NCBI RefSeq assembly: GCF_008386465.1
Contig: NZ_VUOD01000013.1
Span: 1 to 42,470, forward strand
Length of the DNA stretch: 42,470 nt
Reading direction: 5' to 3'
DNA from: Arenimonas fontis
GTDB taxonomy: Bacteria > Pseudomonadota > Gammaproteobacteria > Xanthomonadales > Xanthomonadaceae
Shown here: piece after piece, positions 22,132 to 30,300 of the stretch
Layout: each line of letters opens with the position of its first letter
How positions within the stretch are numbered: position 1 is the first letter of the stretch
Program-made: the position numbers and the translations under genes
Notes under the pieces: model-generated
Database searches by the model: none
Seen by the model: only the letters and a program-made list of their open reading frames with translations
What the model was told of the DNA's origin: nothing

Positions 22132-23529
22132 TCAGCCCGTCGGGTAACGCGCCTTGAGCATGGCGAAGGCCGCGCGCAGGCCCTGGGCCTCGCCGCCGGC
22201 CGGCTTGCCGGGGCGGTCGCTGTCGTTCCAGGCGTACACGTCCACGTGAGCCCAGGTCTGCCCCTCGGGCACGAAACGGTCGAGGAACAGGGCGGCGGTG
22301 ATGCTGCCGGCCATGCGCGAGGCGCCGGAATTGGCCAGGTCGGCGATGCCGGAACGCAGGTAGGTGAGATACGGGCGCCATAGCGGCATGCGCCAGAGCG
22401 GGTCGCGTTCGGCATCGCCGGCGGCCAGCCAGGCCTGGGCCACGCCGTCGTCGTTGCTGTACAGGGCCGGCAGGTCCGGGCCCAGGGCGATGCGGGCCGC
22501 GCCAGTGAGGGTGGCGAAGTCCAGCAGCAGGTCCGGCGCGGATTCGGCGGCGTAGGCCAGGGCGTCGCAGAGCACCAGCCGGCCTTCGGCATCGGTGTTG
22601 TCCACCTCGACGCTGATGCCCTTGCGGGTGGCCAGCACCTCGCCGGGCCGGAAGGCGTTCGGGCCGACCGCGTTTTCCACCAGTGGCAGCAGCAACTGCA
22701 GGTGCACCGGCAGGCGCCGGGTCATGACCAGTTCCGCCAGGGCCAGGGCGTGGGCGGCGCCGCCCATGTCCTTTTTCATGTTGCGCATGCCCTCGGCCGG
22801 CTTCAGGTCCAGGCCGCCGGTGTCGAAGCACACGCCCTTGCCGACCAGCGCCAGGCGCGGGTGGCCGGGCTCGCCCCATTCCAGTTCAAGCAGGCGCGGC
22901 GCCCGGTGGCTGGCGCGGCCGACCGCATGGATGGCAGGGAAGCCGTTCGCCAGCAGTTCGTCGCCGCGGAACACGCGCGCCCGGGCGCCGTGCGTGCGGG
23001 CGATCTCCAGGGCGGTGGCTTCCAGTTCGTCCGGGCCCATGTGCTCGGTCGGCGTGTTCACCAGGTCGCGCACGCGCAGGCAAGCGGCCAGCACGGCGGC
23101 GGCCTCGGAGTCGGCCGCGACCGGTTCCGGCAGCAGTCGCGCCGGTGCGCGGTCCCTGTCGCCGAGGTAGCGGCGGAAGCGGTATCCGCCCAGACCCCAG
23201 CCCAACAGCAGCCGGCCCGGGTCGGGCCGCAGCGGCGAGCCCGGGTCGAGCCGGTAGTTGCCCGGAGGCAGCTGGCTGGGCAGGTGCGCCACCGACAGCG
23301 GATCGGCGACGTCGCCGATGCCGGCCAGGGCGAAGGCGGGCCGGCCGTCGGCGCCCGGCACCAGCAGCGGCGCGCCGGGCTGGCCGTCGAAGCCGCAGGC
23401 CTGAAGCCAGGTCCGTACCGCTTCCGGCTGCCCGGCCGACCAGGCGGCCAGGCCGGCCCGGTCCAGCAGCACCAGGGGCAGGGCCCCGGGCGCGTCCCCG
23501 GGGCGGGCGAAACAGTCGGGCAGGCTCAT
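22132..23529 (-). CDS. M17 leucyl aminopeptidase family protein
   Basis: 465 residues. Cytosolic dizinc aminopeptidase. All active-site residues of E. coli PepA are conserved with identical spacing: Lys231, Asp236, Asp254, Asp313, Glu315 and Arg317 (in VGKGVCFDTGG, MKKDMGG and NTDAEGRL). The N-terminal domain is divergent and shorter than in PepA, so a DNA-binding role like that of PepA/XerB is not implied. The stop codon of the downstream-coded HAD gene overlaps its start (23526-23529), hence they are co-transcribed. Confidence 0.94.
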   Translation of the reverse strand: MSLPDCFARPGDAPGALPLVLLDRAGLAAWSAGQPEAVRTWLQACGFDGQPGAPLLVPGADGRPAFALAGIGDVADPLSVAHLPSQLPPGNYRLDPGSPLRPDPGRLLLGWGLGGYRFRRYLGDRDRAPARLLPEPVAADSEAAAVLAACLRVRDLVNTPTEHMGPDELEATALEIARTHGARARVFRGDELLANGFPAIHAVGRASHRAPRLLELEWGEPGHPRLALVGKGVCFDTGGLDLKPAEGMRNMKKDMGGAAHALALAELVMTRRLPVHLQLLLPLVENAVGPNAFRPGEVLATRKGISVEVDNTDAEGRLVLCDALAYAAESAPDLLLDFATLTGAARIALGPDLPALYSNDDGVAQAWLAAGDAERDPLWRMPLWRPYLTYLRSGIADLANSGASRMAGSITAALFLDRFVPEGQTWAHVDVYAWNDSDRPGKPAGGEAQGLRAAFAMLKARYPTG

Positions 23530-24257
23530 CGGGTCTCCAGGGACAGCGGTTGGTCCGGCGAAAGCGTATGGCGCTCCAGCCAGTCGGCCAGGCCGGCCAG
23601 CGTACCGAATTCGAGGTCGGGCCGCGGCAGTTCGCGCGGCCAGTGGGCGTTGCCGCGGTTGATCCAGCAGGTGCGCAGGCCGGCCCGGCGCGCGCCGGCG
23701 ACGTCCAGGTGCGGGTCATCGCCGACGTGCAGCACCTCGTGCGGCGCGGCGCCCAGGCGTTCGCAGGCGGCCAGGAAGATCGGTGGCTCGGGCTTGGCCA
23801 CGCCCGTGTCCCGGGCGCTTACGTAGGCGCGGAAATGCCCCTGGATGCCGATCCGGGCCAGGTCGGCGTTGCCATTGGTCAGGGCCGCCACCGGCGCGCG
23901 TGCCGCCAGCCTTTCCAGCGCGTCCAGCGCATCCGGGTAGAACTCCACCCGGTTGCGCGCCTCGTAGAAGACATCGAAGGCGGCCCGGGCCATCGCCACA
24001 TCGTCGCCGGCCTCGCACAGGGCCCATTCCAGCGACACCAGGCGCTGGCGGGTGAAATCGTGGGCGATGTGCGGCTGTTCGGCCGCTACCCTTGCCCGTA
24101 GCTCGCGCATCTTCGCGACCGGGAAACGGGCGGCGGTGCGCGGGCAATGCCGGCGCAGGAAGGCGTCCAGGGCCTGTTCGGCCCGCTCGATGGCCGGCCA
24201 GATCGGCCAGAGGGTGTCGTCGAGATCGAGGCTGAGCGCGCGCGGCAGGCTGTTCAC
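23526..24257 (-). CDS. HAD-superfamily hydrolase (YigB-like phosphatase)
   Basis: 243 residues. HAD subfamily IA phosphatase: nucleophile Asp11 and acid/base Asp13 in LDLDDTLWP, motif II Thr in ALTNGNADL, motif III Lys in GVAKPEPPIF and motif IV in GDDPHLDVAGARRAG. E. coli YigB with the same layout dephosphorylates FMN and other metabolites; the true substrate here is unknown. The cap is a four-helix C1 type. The gene precedes and overlaps the aminopeptidase gene by 4 bases. Confidence 0.92.
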   Translation of the reverse strand: MNSLPRALSLDLDDTLWPIWPAIERAEQALDAFLRRHCPRTAARFPVAKMRELRARVAAEQPHIAHDFTRQRLVSLEWALCEAGDDVAMARAAFDVFYEARNRVEFYPDALDALERLAARAPVAALTNGNADLARIGIQGHFRAYVSARDTGVAKPEPPIFLAACERLGAAPHEVLHVGDDPHLDVAGARRAGLRTCWINRGNAHWPRELPRPDLEFGTLAGLADWLERHTLSPDQPLSLETR

Positions 24258-24292
24258 CCGGCGATTCTACCGCTGCGTTCCCGCCGGCCGCG

Positions 24293-24724
24293 TCAACGCG
24301 GGCGGCGGCGCCCGCTGTCGCCGGCGTCCCGGTCCGCGTCCCCGGCCGTGCCCTCGCCGGGGCAGCCGTCCGCTTCCTCGGTCGCGTCTTCGTCCGGGTC
24401 AGGTGCGGACTCCCCGTCCTCTTCGCCGCCGTCTTCGCCCAGGTCGGCGGTGGCAGCGGCCAGCCCGGCCATCAGGCCGGGCAGCAGGGTCTGGCCGAGC
24501 AGTTCGAACATCGGCCCGGCCAGCCTGGCGGCGCCCACGGCCTCGGGGCCGGCCTTGCCGGCCACGAAGCCCAGGCCCAGGCCGCCGACGACGATGCGGC
24601 CGGGCGTGGCGGCACGGCCCAGTTCGCTGCGCAGGCCGGCCCAGGAGTGCTCGGCCCGGGTCCGGGCACGCCGGCATTCGGCTTCGGCGGCGGCGACGGC
24701 GGCGCGGGCGGTGGAAAGCCTCAT
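24293..24724 (-). CDS. Small hypothetical protein with acidic tail, third gene of YqjD/YqjE-like set
   Basis: 143 residues, not recognised with certainty. The N-terminal 45 residues are an Ala/Arg/Glu-rich helix (MRLSTARAAVAAAEAECRRA), the middle has a short Gly/Ala-rich, mildly hydrophobic segment (GRIVVGGLGLGFVAGKAG), and the last 40 residues are rich in Asp, Glu and Gly. Position resembles the YqjK-like gene of yqjDEK clusters. The ATG at 24724 overlaps the stop of the holin-like gene, which fixes the start and places it in the same operon. Confidence 0.75.
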   Translation of the reverse strand: MRLSTARAAVAAAEAECRRARTRAEHSWAGLRSELGRAATPGRIVVGGLGLGFVAGKAGPEAVGAARLAGPMFELLGQTLLPGLMAGLAAATADLGEDGGEEDGESAPDPDEDATEEADGCPGEGTAGDADRDAGDSGRRRPR

Positions 24725-25161
24725 GCCGGGGGCTCCTCCGGCGGCCGGCCGGACTCCGTGGCCGTCCGGCCACGCGCCAGCTGCCGGCGGGTGGCTTCGA
24801 AGCGGGCCAGGCGCAGGGTCCGCAGCAGGCGCCACACGGTCAGGCCGGTGAGCAGGGCACTGGCCAGCAGGCAGAAGGCCACCGAAGCGGTCCAGGGCAG
24901 GCCCAGCGCCTGCAGCCCGAGCACGGCCAGGACGATCAGGAGCAGGCAGGTGGCGACGGTCAGGCCCAGCGCCAGCGCGGCCAGCCAGAGGCTGCGCAAC
25001 AGGGCGGCGCGCGCCAGGTCCAGTTCGGCCAGGAACAAGCCGTGCAGTGCCCGCAGCGCCTCCGACCACGCGCCGGCGGTCTCCCGGGCCGCCTGCAGCA
25101 CGGCCCGGGCATCCTGGCCCAGCGGGCCGGCCGGTTCCGGTGTCTGCCGGGGTTCCTCCAC
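24721..25161 (-). CDS. Phage-holin-family / YqjE-like membrane protein
   Basis: 146 residues. Two adjacent strongly hydrophobic helices (about residues 57-80 and 88-108: LWLAALALGLTVATCLLLIV, then SVAFCLLASALLTGLTVWRL) lie between an amphipathic N-terminus and a basic cytosolic C-terminus. This is the layout of the YqjE/holin superfamily inner-membrane proteins found next to DUF883 proteins. Function is unknown; YqjD-type partners bind stationary-phase ribosomes in E. coli. It lies 3 bases after the DUF883 gene and overlaps the next gene. Confidence 0.85.
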   Translation of the reverse strand: MEEPRQTPEPAGPLGQDARAVLQAARETAGAWSEALRALHGLFLAELDLARAALLRSLWLAALALGLTVATCLLLIVLAVLGLQALGLPWTASVAFCLLASALLTGLTVWRLLRTLRLARFEATRRQLARGRTATESGRPPEEPPA

Positions 25162-25164
25162 GAC

Positions 25165-25395
25165 TCAGCGGCGGCGGGTCAGGGCGGCGATCAGGTAGCC
25201 GGCAGCGAAGGCGATGCCGAAGGCCGCCAGCGGCTTCTCGCGGATCAGCAGCTCGGCCTGGCTGAGCAGGCCGCGGCCCTGGTCGAGCAGGCCTTCCAGG
25301 CGTTCGTCCAGCTCGGCCCTGGCCTCGGCGGCGCCTTCCTTCAGGTGCTCGCGGGCCTTGGACAGGTGGCTGGCGTCCTCGGGGGTGGGGCTCAT
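25165..25395 (-). CDS. DUF883 (ElaB/YqjD-type) membrane-anchored protein
   Basis: 76 residues. A charged helical N-terminus (about 1-50) is followed by one C-terminal tail-anchor helix with the family's typical motif, IREKPLAAFGIAFAAGYLIA, and a final RRR. ElaB, YqjD and YgaM of E. coli are inner-membrane proteins that bind ribosomes in stationary phase under RpoS control; this role is inferred here. It heads a three-gene operon and has a strong GGAGG eight bases before ATG 25395. Confidence 0.92.
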   Translation of the reverse strand: MSPTPEDASHLSKAREHLKEGAAEARAELDERLEGLLDQGRGLLSQAELLIREKPLAAFGIAFAAGYLIAALTRRR

Positions 25396-25445
25396 GGGCG
25401 TGTCCTCCTGGGGGGCGGGTCCACCTTACACCTTCGCGCCACCCC

Positions 25446-26897
25446 TCACTGCATGATCAGGTAGCCGAAGCGGCCGCCGCGGGCAACGCTCAGCACCAGG
25501 TCGCGTGGGGGGCGCGCCAGGGCCTCGCGGAAATCCTGCAGGTTTTCGACGTCGCGGCGGTTCACCTGGGCGATGCGGTCGCCGGCGCGCAAGCCGCCGA
25601 GCGCCGCCGGGCTGCCGGGCTCGACCTTGCTGGCGATCACGCCGGTGACGCCGCGCTGGCGGAAGCGCTCGGGCACTTCGGTCAGGGTGGCGCCGGCGAG
25701 GCGGCCGTCGATCCGACCGCCGTCGATTTCGGTGGCGCGCGGCTTGAGCCTGGCCTGCACCTGCAGTCGGCGCTCGCCGCGCAGCAGGTCCAGCCGCACC
25801 ACCTCGTCCAGCGGCAACAGGCCTTCCAGGTTGCGCAGGGCCTGGGCGGAATCGATGCGCTCGCCGTTGGCGGCGACGATGAGGTCGCCCGGACGCACGC
25901 CGGCCTGTTCGGCAGGGGAATCGCGGTAGACCCGCGTCACGACGGCGCCGCGCTGCCCGGCCGGCACACCCAGGTGTTCGGCCAGGCGCGGGTTCATGTC
26001 TTCGCTGTCCAGTCCCAGGGTGCCGCGCCGCACCTCGCCGTAGGCCAGCAGCTGGCGCTTGACCTCGTCGGCCAGGTTGGCCGGGATGGCGAAACCCAGG
26101 CCGATGTTGCCGGCGGCGCTGCCACGCGGATTGAAGCTGGCGGTGTTGATGCCGACCAGCTCGCCGCGCAGGTTCACCAGCGCGCCGCCGGAGTTGCCCG
26201 GGTTGATCGAGGCGTCGGTCTGGATGAAGTGCTGGTAGCCAAGCCCCTGCAAACCGCTGCGGCCCACCGCCGAGACGATGCCGCTGGTGACGGTCTGCCC
26301 CAGCCCGAAGGGATTGCCCACTGCGACCACGAAATCGCCCACCCGCAGCTTGCTGGAATCGGCCAGCGGCAGCGCCACCAGGTTTTCGGCCGGGATCCGG
26401 ATCACCGCCACGTCGGTATCGGGATCGGAGCCGATGAATTCGGCCTCGAAGGTGCGGCCGTCGGCCAGGGTCACCGACACGGCGTCGGCGTTCTCGATCA
26501 CGTGGTGGTTGGTCAGCACCAGGCCGCGCTCGGCGTCCACGATCACCCCCGAGCCCAGTGACTGCTGCACCCGCTGCCGCGGCACGCCCTGCATGCCGAA
26601 GAACTCCTCCAGCGGATGCCGCACCCGCACCACCTGGCGGGTGTAGATGTTGACCACCGCCGGGGTCACCCGTTCCAGCATGTCGGCCAGGGAGGGCAGG
26701 GGCTGGCCGTCCACCTCCGCCGGCAGGGCGGCGTGGGCGGCGCGCGGCAGTGCCAGTTCGGCGGCGCTGTCCAGGGCGGCGCGGGCCCGGCCGGGGGTCG
26801 GGCTTTCGGCGTCTGGCGGCGCGGACAGCCAGCGGTGGCCGACGGCCCCGCCCGCAGCGGCGACCAGCAGGCAAAGGGTGGCGATCAGCGGACGCAT
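25446..26897 (-). CDS. degQ: Periplasmic Do-like serine protease (DegP/DegQ)
   Basis: 483 residues. HtrA-family protease and chaperone of the periplasm. Signal peptide at about 1-20, then the trypsin-like domain with catalytic triad His132 (TNHHVIE), Asp162 (DTDVAVIRI) and Ser236 (NPGNSGGALVN). Two PDZ domains follow (about 285-380 and 395-480; GVRPGDLIVAANGERID and GLRAGDRIAQVNRRDVE). The Q-linker LA loop is short, closer to DegQ than DegP. The start at 26897 has an excellent AGGAG six bases upstream; the frame stays open to 27236, but that part reads as untypical Arg/Pro-rich sequence. Confidence 0.95.
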   Translation of the reverse strand: MRPLIATLCLLVAAAGGAVGHRWLSAPPDAESPTPGRARAALDSAAELALPRAAHAALPAEVDGQPLPSLADMLERVTPAVVNIYTRQVVRVRHPLEEFFGMQGVPRQRVQQSLGSGVIVDAERGLVLTNHHVIENADAVSVTLADGRTFEAEFIGSDPDTDVAVIRIPAENLVALPLADSSKLRVGDFVVAVGNPFGLGQTVTSGIVSAVGRSGLQGLGYQHFIQTDASINPGNSGGALVNLRGELVGINTASFNPRGSAAGNIGLGFAIPANLADEVKRQLLAYGEVRRGTLGLDSEDMNPRLAEHLGVPAGQRGAVVTRVYRDSPAEQAGVRPGDLIVAANGERIDSAQALRNLEGLLPLDEVVRLDLLRGERRLQVQARLKPRATEIDGGRIDGRLAGATLTEVPERFRQRGVTGVIASKVEPGSPAALGGLRAGDRIAQVNRRDVENLQDFREALARPPRDLVLSVARGGRFGYLIMQ

Positions 26898-26946
26898 GTT
26901 TCTCCTTGGGCCCCGGAGGGGCGATGCCGGTGTCGGAATGCCATAC

Positions 26947-26975
26947 CAGATAGGCGCTGGACCGGGGCTGGACAA
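26947..26975 (-). promoter_or_regulatory. Candidate promoter of the degQ gene
   Basis: On the minus strand TTGTCC (26975-26970), a 17-base spacer and TATCTG (26952-26947), about 50 bases before the ATG. Hexamers are moderate. I saw no clear sigma-E pair (GAACTT/TCTGA), though related genes are often sigma-E controlled. Confidence 0.35.
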
Positions 26976-27110
26976 GGGCCGGAAGGCGTGTCCGCCGCCG
27001 CCCCGGCCGGCGGGAACGCAATCCCCCGCGGTTTCAGGACATTCTGGAAGTGTTTTCCAGGGGCTTGATGGGATTGGAGTTTTTCTTCCGCCGTCGCCTG
27101 TGTCCGGCGG

Positions 27111-27139
27111 TTGACAGCCCCGGTGCCGAGGGGTAGCTT
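27111..27139 (+). promoter_or_regulatory. Sigma-70 promoter of the ribonucleotide reductase locus
   Basis: A perfect -35 hexamer TTGACA (27111-27116), a 17-base spacer and TAGCTT (27134-27139). Transcription would start near 27146 and give a leader of about 240 bases before the nrdJa ATG. It is the best promoter match in the window. Confidence 0.65.
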
Positions 27140-27151
27140 TGCCTTCCGCTG

Positions 27152-27167
27152 CCACTACATCTTGTGT
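27152..27167 (+). promoter_or_regulatory. Probable NrdR box
   Basis: CCACTACATCTTGTGT matches the 16-base NrdR operator (ACACWATATATWGTGT) at 12 of 16 positions, with the conserved ACTA and TTGTGT parts present. It sits at about +7 to +22 of the predicted transcript, where repressor binding would block nrdJa expression. NrdR boxes usually occur as pairs about 31 or 42 bases apart; I could not find a convincing second box at these distances on either side. Confidence 0.6.
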
Positions 27168-27181
27168 CTGGCGGCGGGGGG

Positions 27182-27203
27182 CGACCCCAAGGCTTTGGGG
27201 TCG
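27182..27203 (+). repeat. Stem-loop in the nrdJa leader
   Basis: Perfect 9-bp inverted repeat CGACCCCAA / TTGGGGTCG around a GGCT loop. It is the first of several hairpins in the roughly 240-base leader; others are CGGGGC-AGC-GCCCCG near 27275-27289 and CGCCCC / GGGGCG at 27344-27363, just before the ribosome binding site. The rest of 26898-27385 holds no gene that I can support. Confidence 0.6.
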
Positions 27204-27385
27204 GCAGGCTTGCACGACGCGGCGGCGAAACGGCATGCGGAAACCGGACAGGACATGGCTTTTGCCGCGGGGCAGCGCCCCGGCGGCGGGGGCGTTCCTC
27301 GCCGTTCGCCGCCCCGGCCAACGCGGATAACCACAGAACAGGGCGCCCCGCCGGAAGGGGGCGACCCGGGAGGACGGAAGGACAC

Positions 27386-30300
27386 ATGAGCACGGTTCGC
27401 CTGGAGGCGGTCAAGAAGAAGGCATCCCGAGAGATCGAGATGCAGCCGGCGTCGTACGACATCTGGGACAAGAAGTACCGCCTGAAGACCAAGAAGGGCG
27501 AACCGGTCGACGCGACCATTGACGACACCTACAAGCGCGTCGCCAGGGCCCTGTCCGAGGCCGAGCCCACTGCCGAGAAGCAGAAGTACTGGTACGAGCG
27601 CTTCCTCTGGGCGCTGCGCCGCGGCGCCATCCCCGCCGGCCGCATCACCTCCAACGCCGGCGCCCTGGAGCACAAGCCGGCCACCAGCACGATCAACTGC
27701 ACCGTGTCGGGCACCATCACCGACTCGATGGACGACATCCTGGCCAAGGTGCACGAGGCCGGCCTGACCCTGAAGGCCGGCTGTGGCATCGGCTACGAGT
27801 TCAGCACCCTGCGCCCGCGCGGCGCCTACGTGTCCGGCGCCGGCGCCTACACCTCGGGCCCGCTGTCGTTCATGGACATCTACGACAAGATGTGCTTCAC
27901 GGTCAGCTCGGCCGGCGGTCGCCGCGGCGCCCAGATGGGCACCTTCGATGTCAGCCACCCGGACGTGAAGGAGTTCATCGGCGCCAAGCGCGAGGACGGC
28001 CGCCTGCGCCAGTTCAACCTCTCGCTGCTGGTCACCGACGAGTTCATGCAGGCGGTCGAGGCCGACGGCGACTGGCCGCTGGTGTTCCCGGTGAACGTCA
28101 AGGAAGCCGGCGACGTGGACCTGAAGGACCCGGCCCAGGTGGTCTGGCGCGACTGGCCGCACACCAGCAACTACGTGGTGCGCGAGGACGGCATGGTGGC
28201 CTGCAGGATCTACGGCCACATCAAGGCGCGGCAGCTGTGGAACCGCATCATGGCCTCCACCTACGACTACGCCGAGCCGGGCTTCATCCTGATCGACCGC
28301 GTCAACGAGATGAACAACAACTGGTGGTGCGAGAACATCCGCGCCACCAACCCGTGCGTGACCGCCGACACCTGGGTGCAGACCGGCGAAGGTCCGCGTC
28401 AGGTGGCCGACCTGGTCGGCACGCCTTTCCTGGCGAGGGTGGACGGTCGCGACCATGCCACCGGCAGTGAGGGTTTCTTCCGTACCGCGACCAAGGCGGT
28501 GCTGCGCCTGCAGACGGTCGAAGGCCATGCCCTGCGTCTCACCGCCGATCACCGCGTGCGCCGGGTCACCCAGCTTTCGCGCTGGTCGGTGCGTACCGAG
28601 TGGTGCGAGGCCGGGCGCCTGCAGCCCGGCGACCGCGTGCTGCTCAACGACCATCGCCGGGGCGCCGAATGGCCCGGCGCACACGGATACGACGAGGGCT
28701 TCCTGCTGGGCCTGCTGGTCGGCGACGGCACGCTCAAGGCCGATGGCGCCGTGCTCTCGGCCTGGACGCCGGCCGCGGCGGCCAATGCCGTCGGTGTGGC
28801 TGCGCCCGTGGCCTTGATGGAGGAAGCGCTGCGCTGCGCCCGGGCCCTGCCGCATCGCAGCGATTTCGCCGGCTGGAGTCCGGTGGCCGGCCGCGGCGAG
28901 TTCCGTCTGAAGTCGGCCGCCTTGCGCGATCTCGCCTTCTCGCTAGGCCTCGAGCCCGGCAAGAAGGCCATCACCCCCGCGCTCGAGAAGACCTCCAGCG
29001 ATTTCCATCGCGGCTTCCTGCGTGGCCTGTTCGATGCCGACGGCAGTGTCCAGGGCAGCCAGGACAAGGGTGTCAGCGTCCGCCTGGCGCAGTCCGACCT
29101 GTCGCGCCTGGAGGCCGCGCAGCGCATGCTGTTGCGGCTCGGCATCGCCTCGGTCATCTACCGCAACCGCCGTCCGGCCGGCCAGGCCATGCTGCCGGAC
29201 GGCCGCGGCGGCGTCCGCGCCTACCCCACCGAGGCCCAGCACGAGCTGGTGATCAGCGGCGACAACCTGGCGGTGTTCGCCGAGCGTGTCGGTTTCGCCG
29301 ATGCCGCCAAGGCGGCGCGCCTGAAAGCCGCCCTGTCCGGTTATCGCCGCATGCTGAACCGCGAGCGATTCGTCGCCACCGTCGAGGCGGTGGCGGAGGA
29401 CGGCGTCGAGGACGTGTTCGACGTCCAGGTGCCCGGCATCAACACATTCGATGCCAATGGCCTGCATGCCCACAACTGCGGCGAGCAGCCGCTGCCGCCC
29501 TACGGCGCCTGCCTGCTGGGCTCGGTCAACCTGACCAAGTTCGTGCGCGAGCCGTTCACCGACAACGCCCACTTCGACTGGGAGGAGTACCGGGAGGTGG
29601 TGCGGGTGTTCACCCGCATGCTCGACAACGTGGTGGAGATCAACGGCCTGCCGCTGCAACAGCAGCGCGACGAGATCATGCGCAAGCGCCGGCATGGCAT
29701 GGGCTTCCTCGGCCTGGGCAGCACCCTGACCATGCTGCGGATGAGGTACGGCAGCGGCGAGTCGGTGCAGTTCACCGAGGACGTGTCCCGGGAGATGGCC
29801 CTGGCCGGCTGGGAGGTCGCGCTGAGCCTGGCCAGGGAAAAGGGCCCGGCGCCGATCATGGACGAGGAATTCACCGTCACCGCCGAGATGCTTCGCAAGC
29901 GACCGGAAATGAAGCGGGACGGCTGGAAGGTCGGCGAGAAGATCAAGGGTCGGCAGCTGCACGCGCTGTATTCGCGCTACATGCAGCGGGTGGCCGAGGT
30001 GGCGCCGGACCTGGTGAAGGAGCTGAGCGAGGTGGGCGCGCGCTTCACCCACCACAGCTCGATCGCCCCGACCGGCACCATCTCGCTGTCGCTGGCCAAC
30101 AACGCCAGCAACGGCATCGAGCCCAGCTTCGCCCACCACTACAGCCGCAACGTCATCCGCGAGGGCAAGAAGACCAAGGAGAAGGTCGAGGTGTACAGCT
30201 ACGAGCTGCTGGCCTACCGCACCCTGGTCAATCCGGACGCGATGCCCTTCGCCAGCGACGAGAAGAGCCGTCTGCCGGACTACTTCGTCTCGGCCGACGA

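Noticed and set aside
26947-27060. Sigma-E promoter for the Do protease gene
   Set aside because: No GAACTT-like -35 with a TCTGA-like -10 at 16-17 bases was found on the minus strand; only a moderate sigma-70 pair is supported.
27146-27385. Cobalamin riboswitch upstream of the B12-dependent reductase
   Set aside because: I searched the leader for the conserved core pieces and the GCCACTG-type B12 box followed by matching stems. Only GCCACTA near 27151 is similar, and it belongs to the NrdR-box match; the rest of the core is absent.
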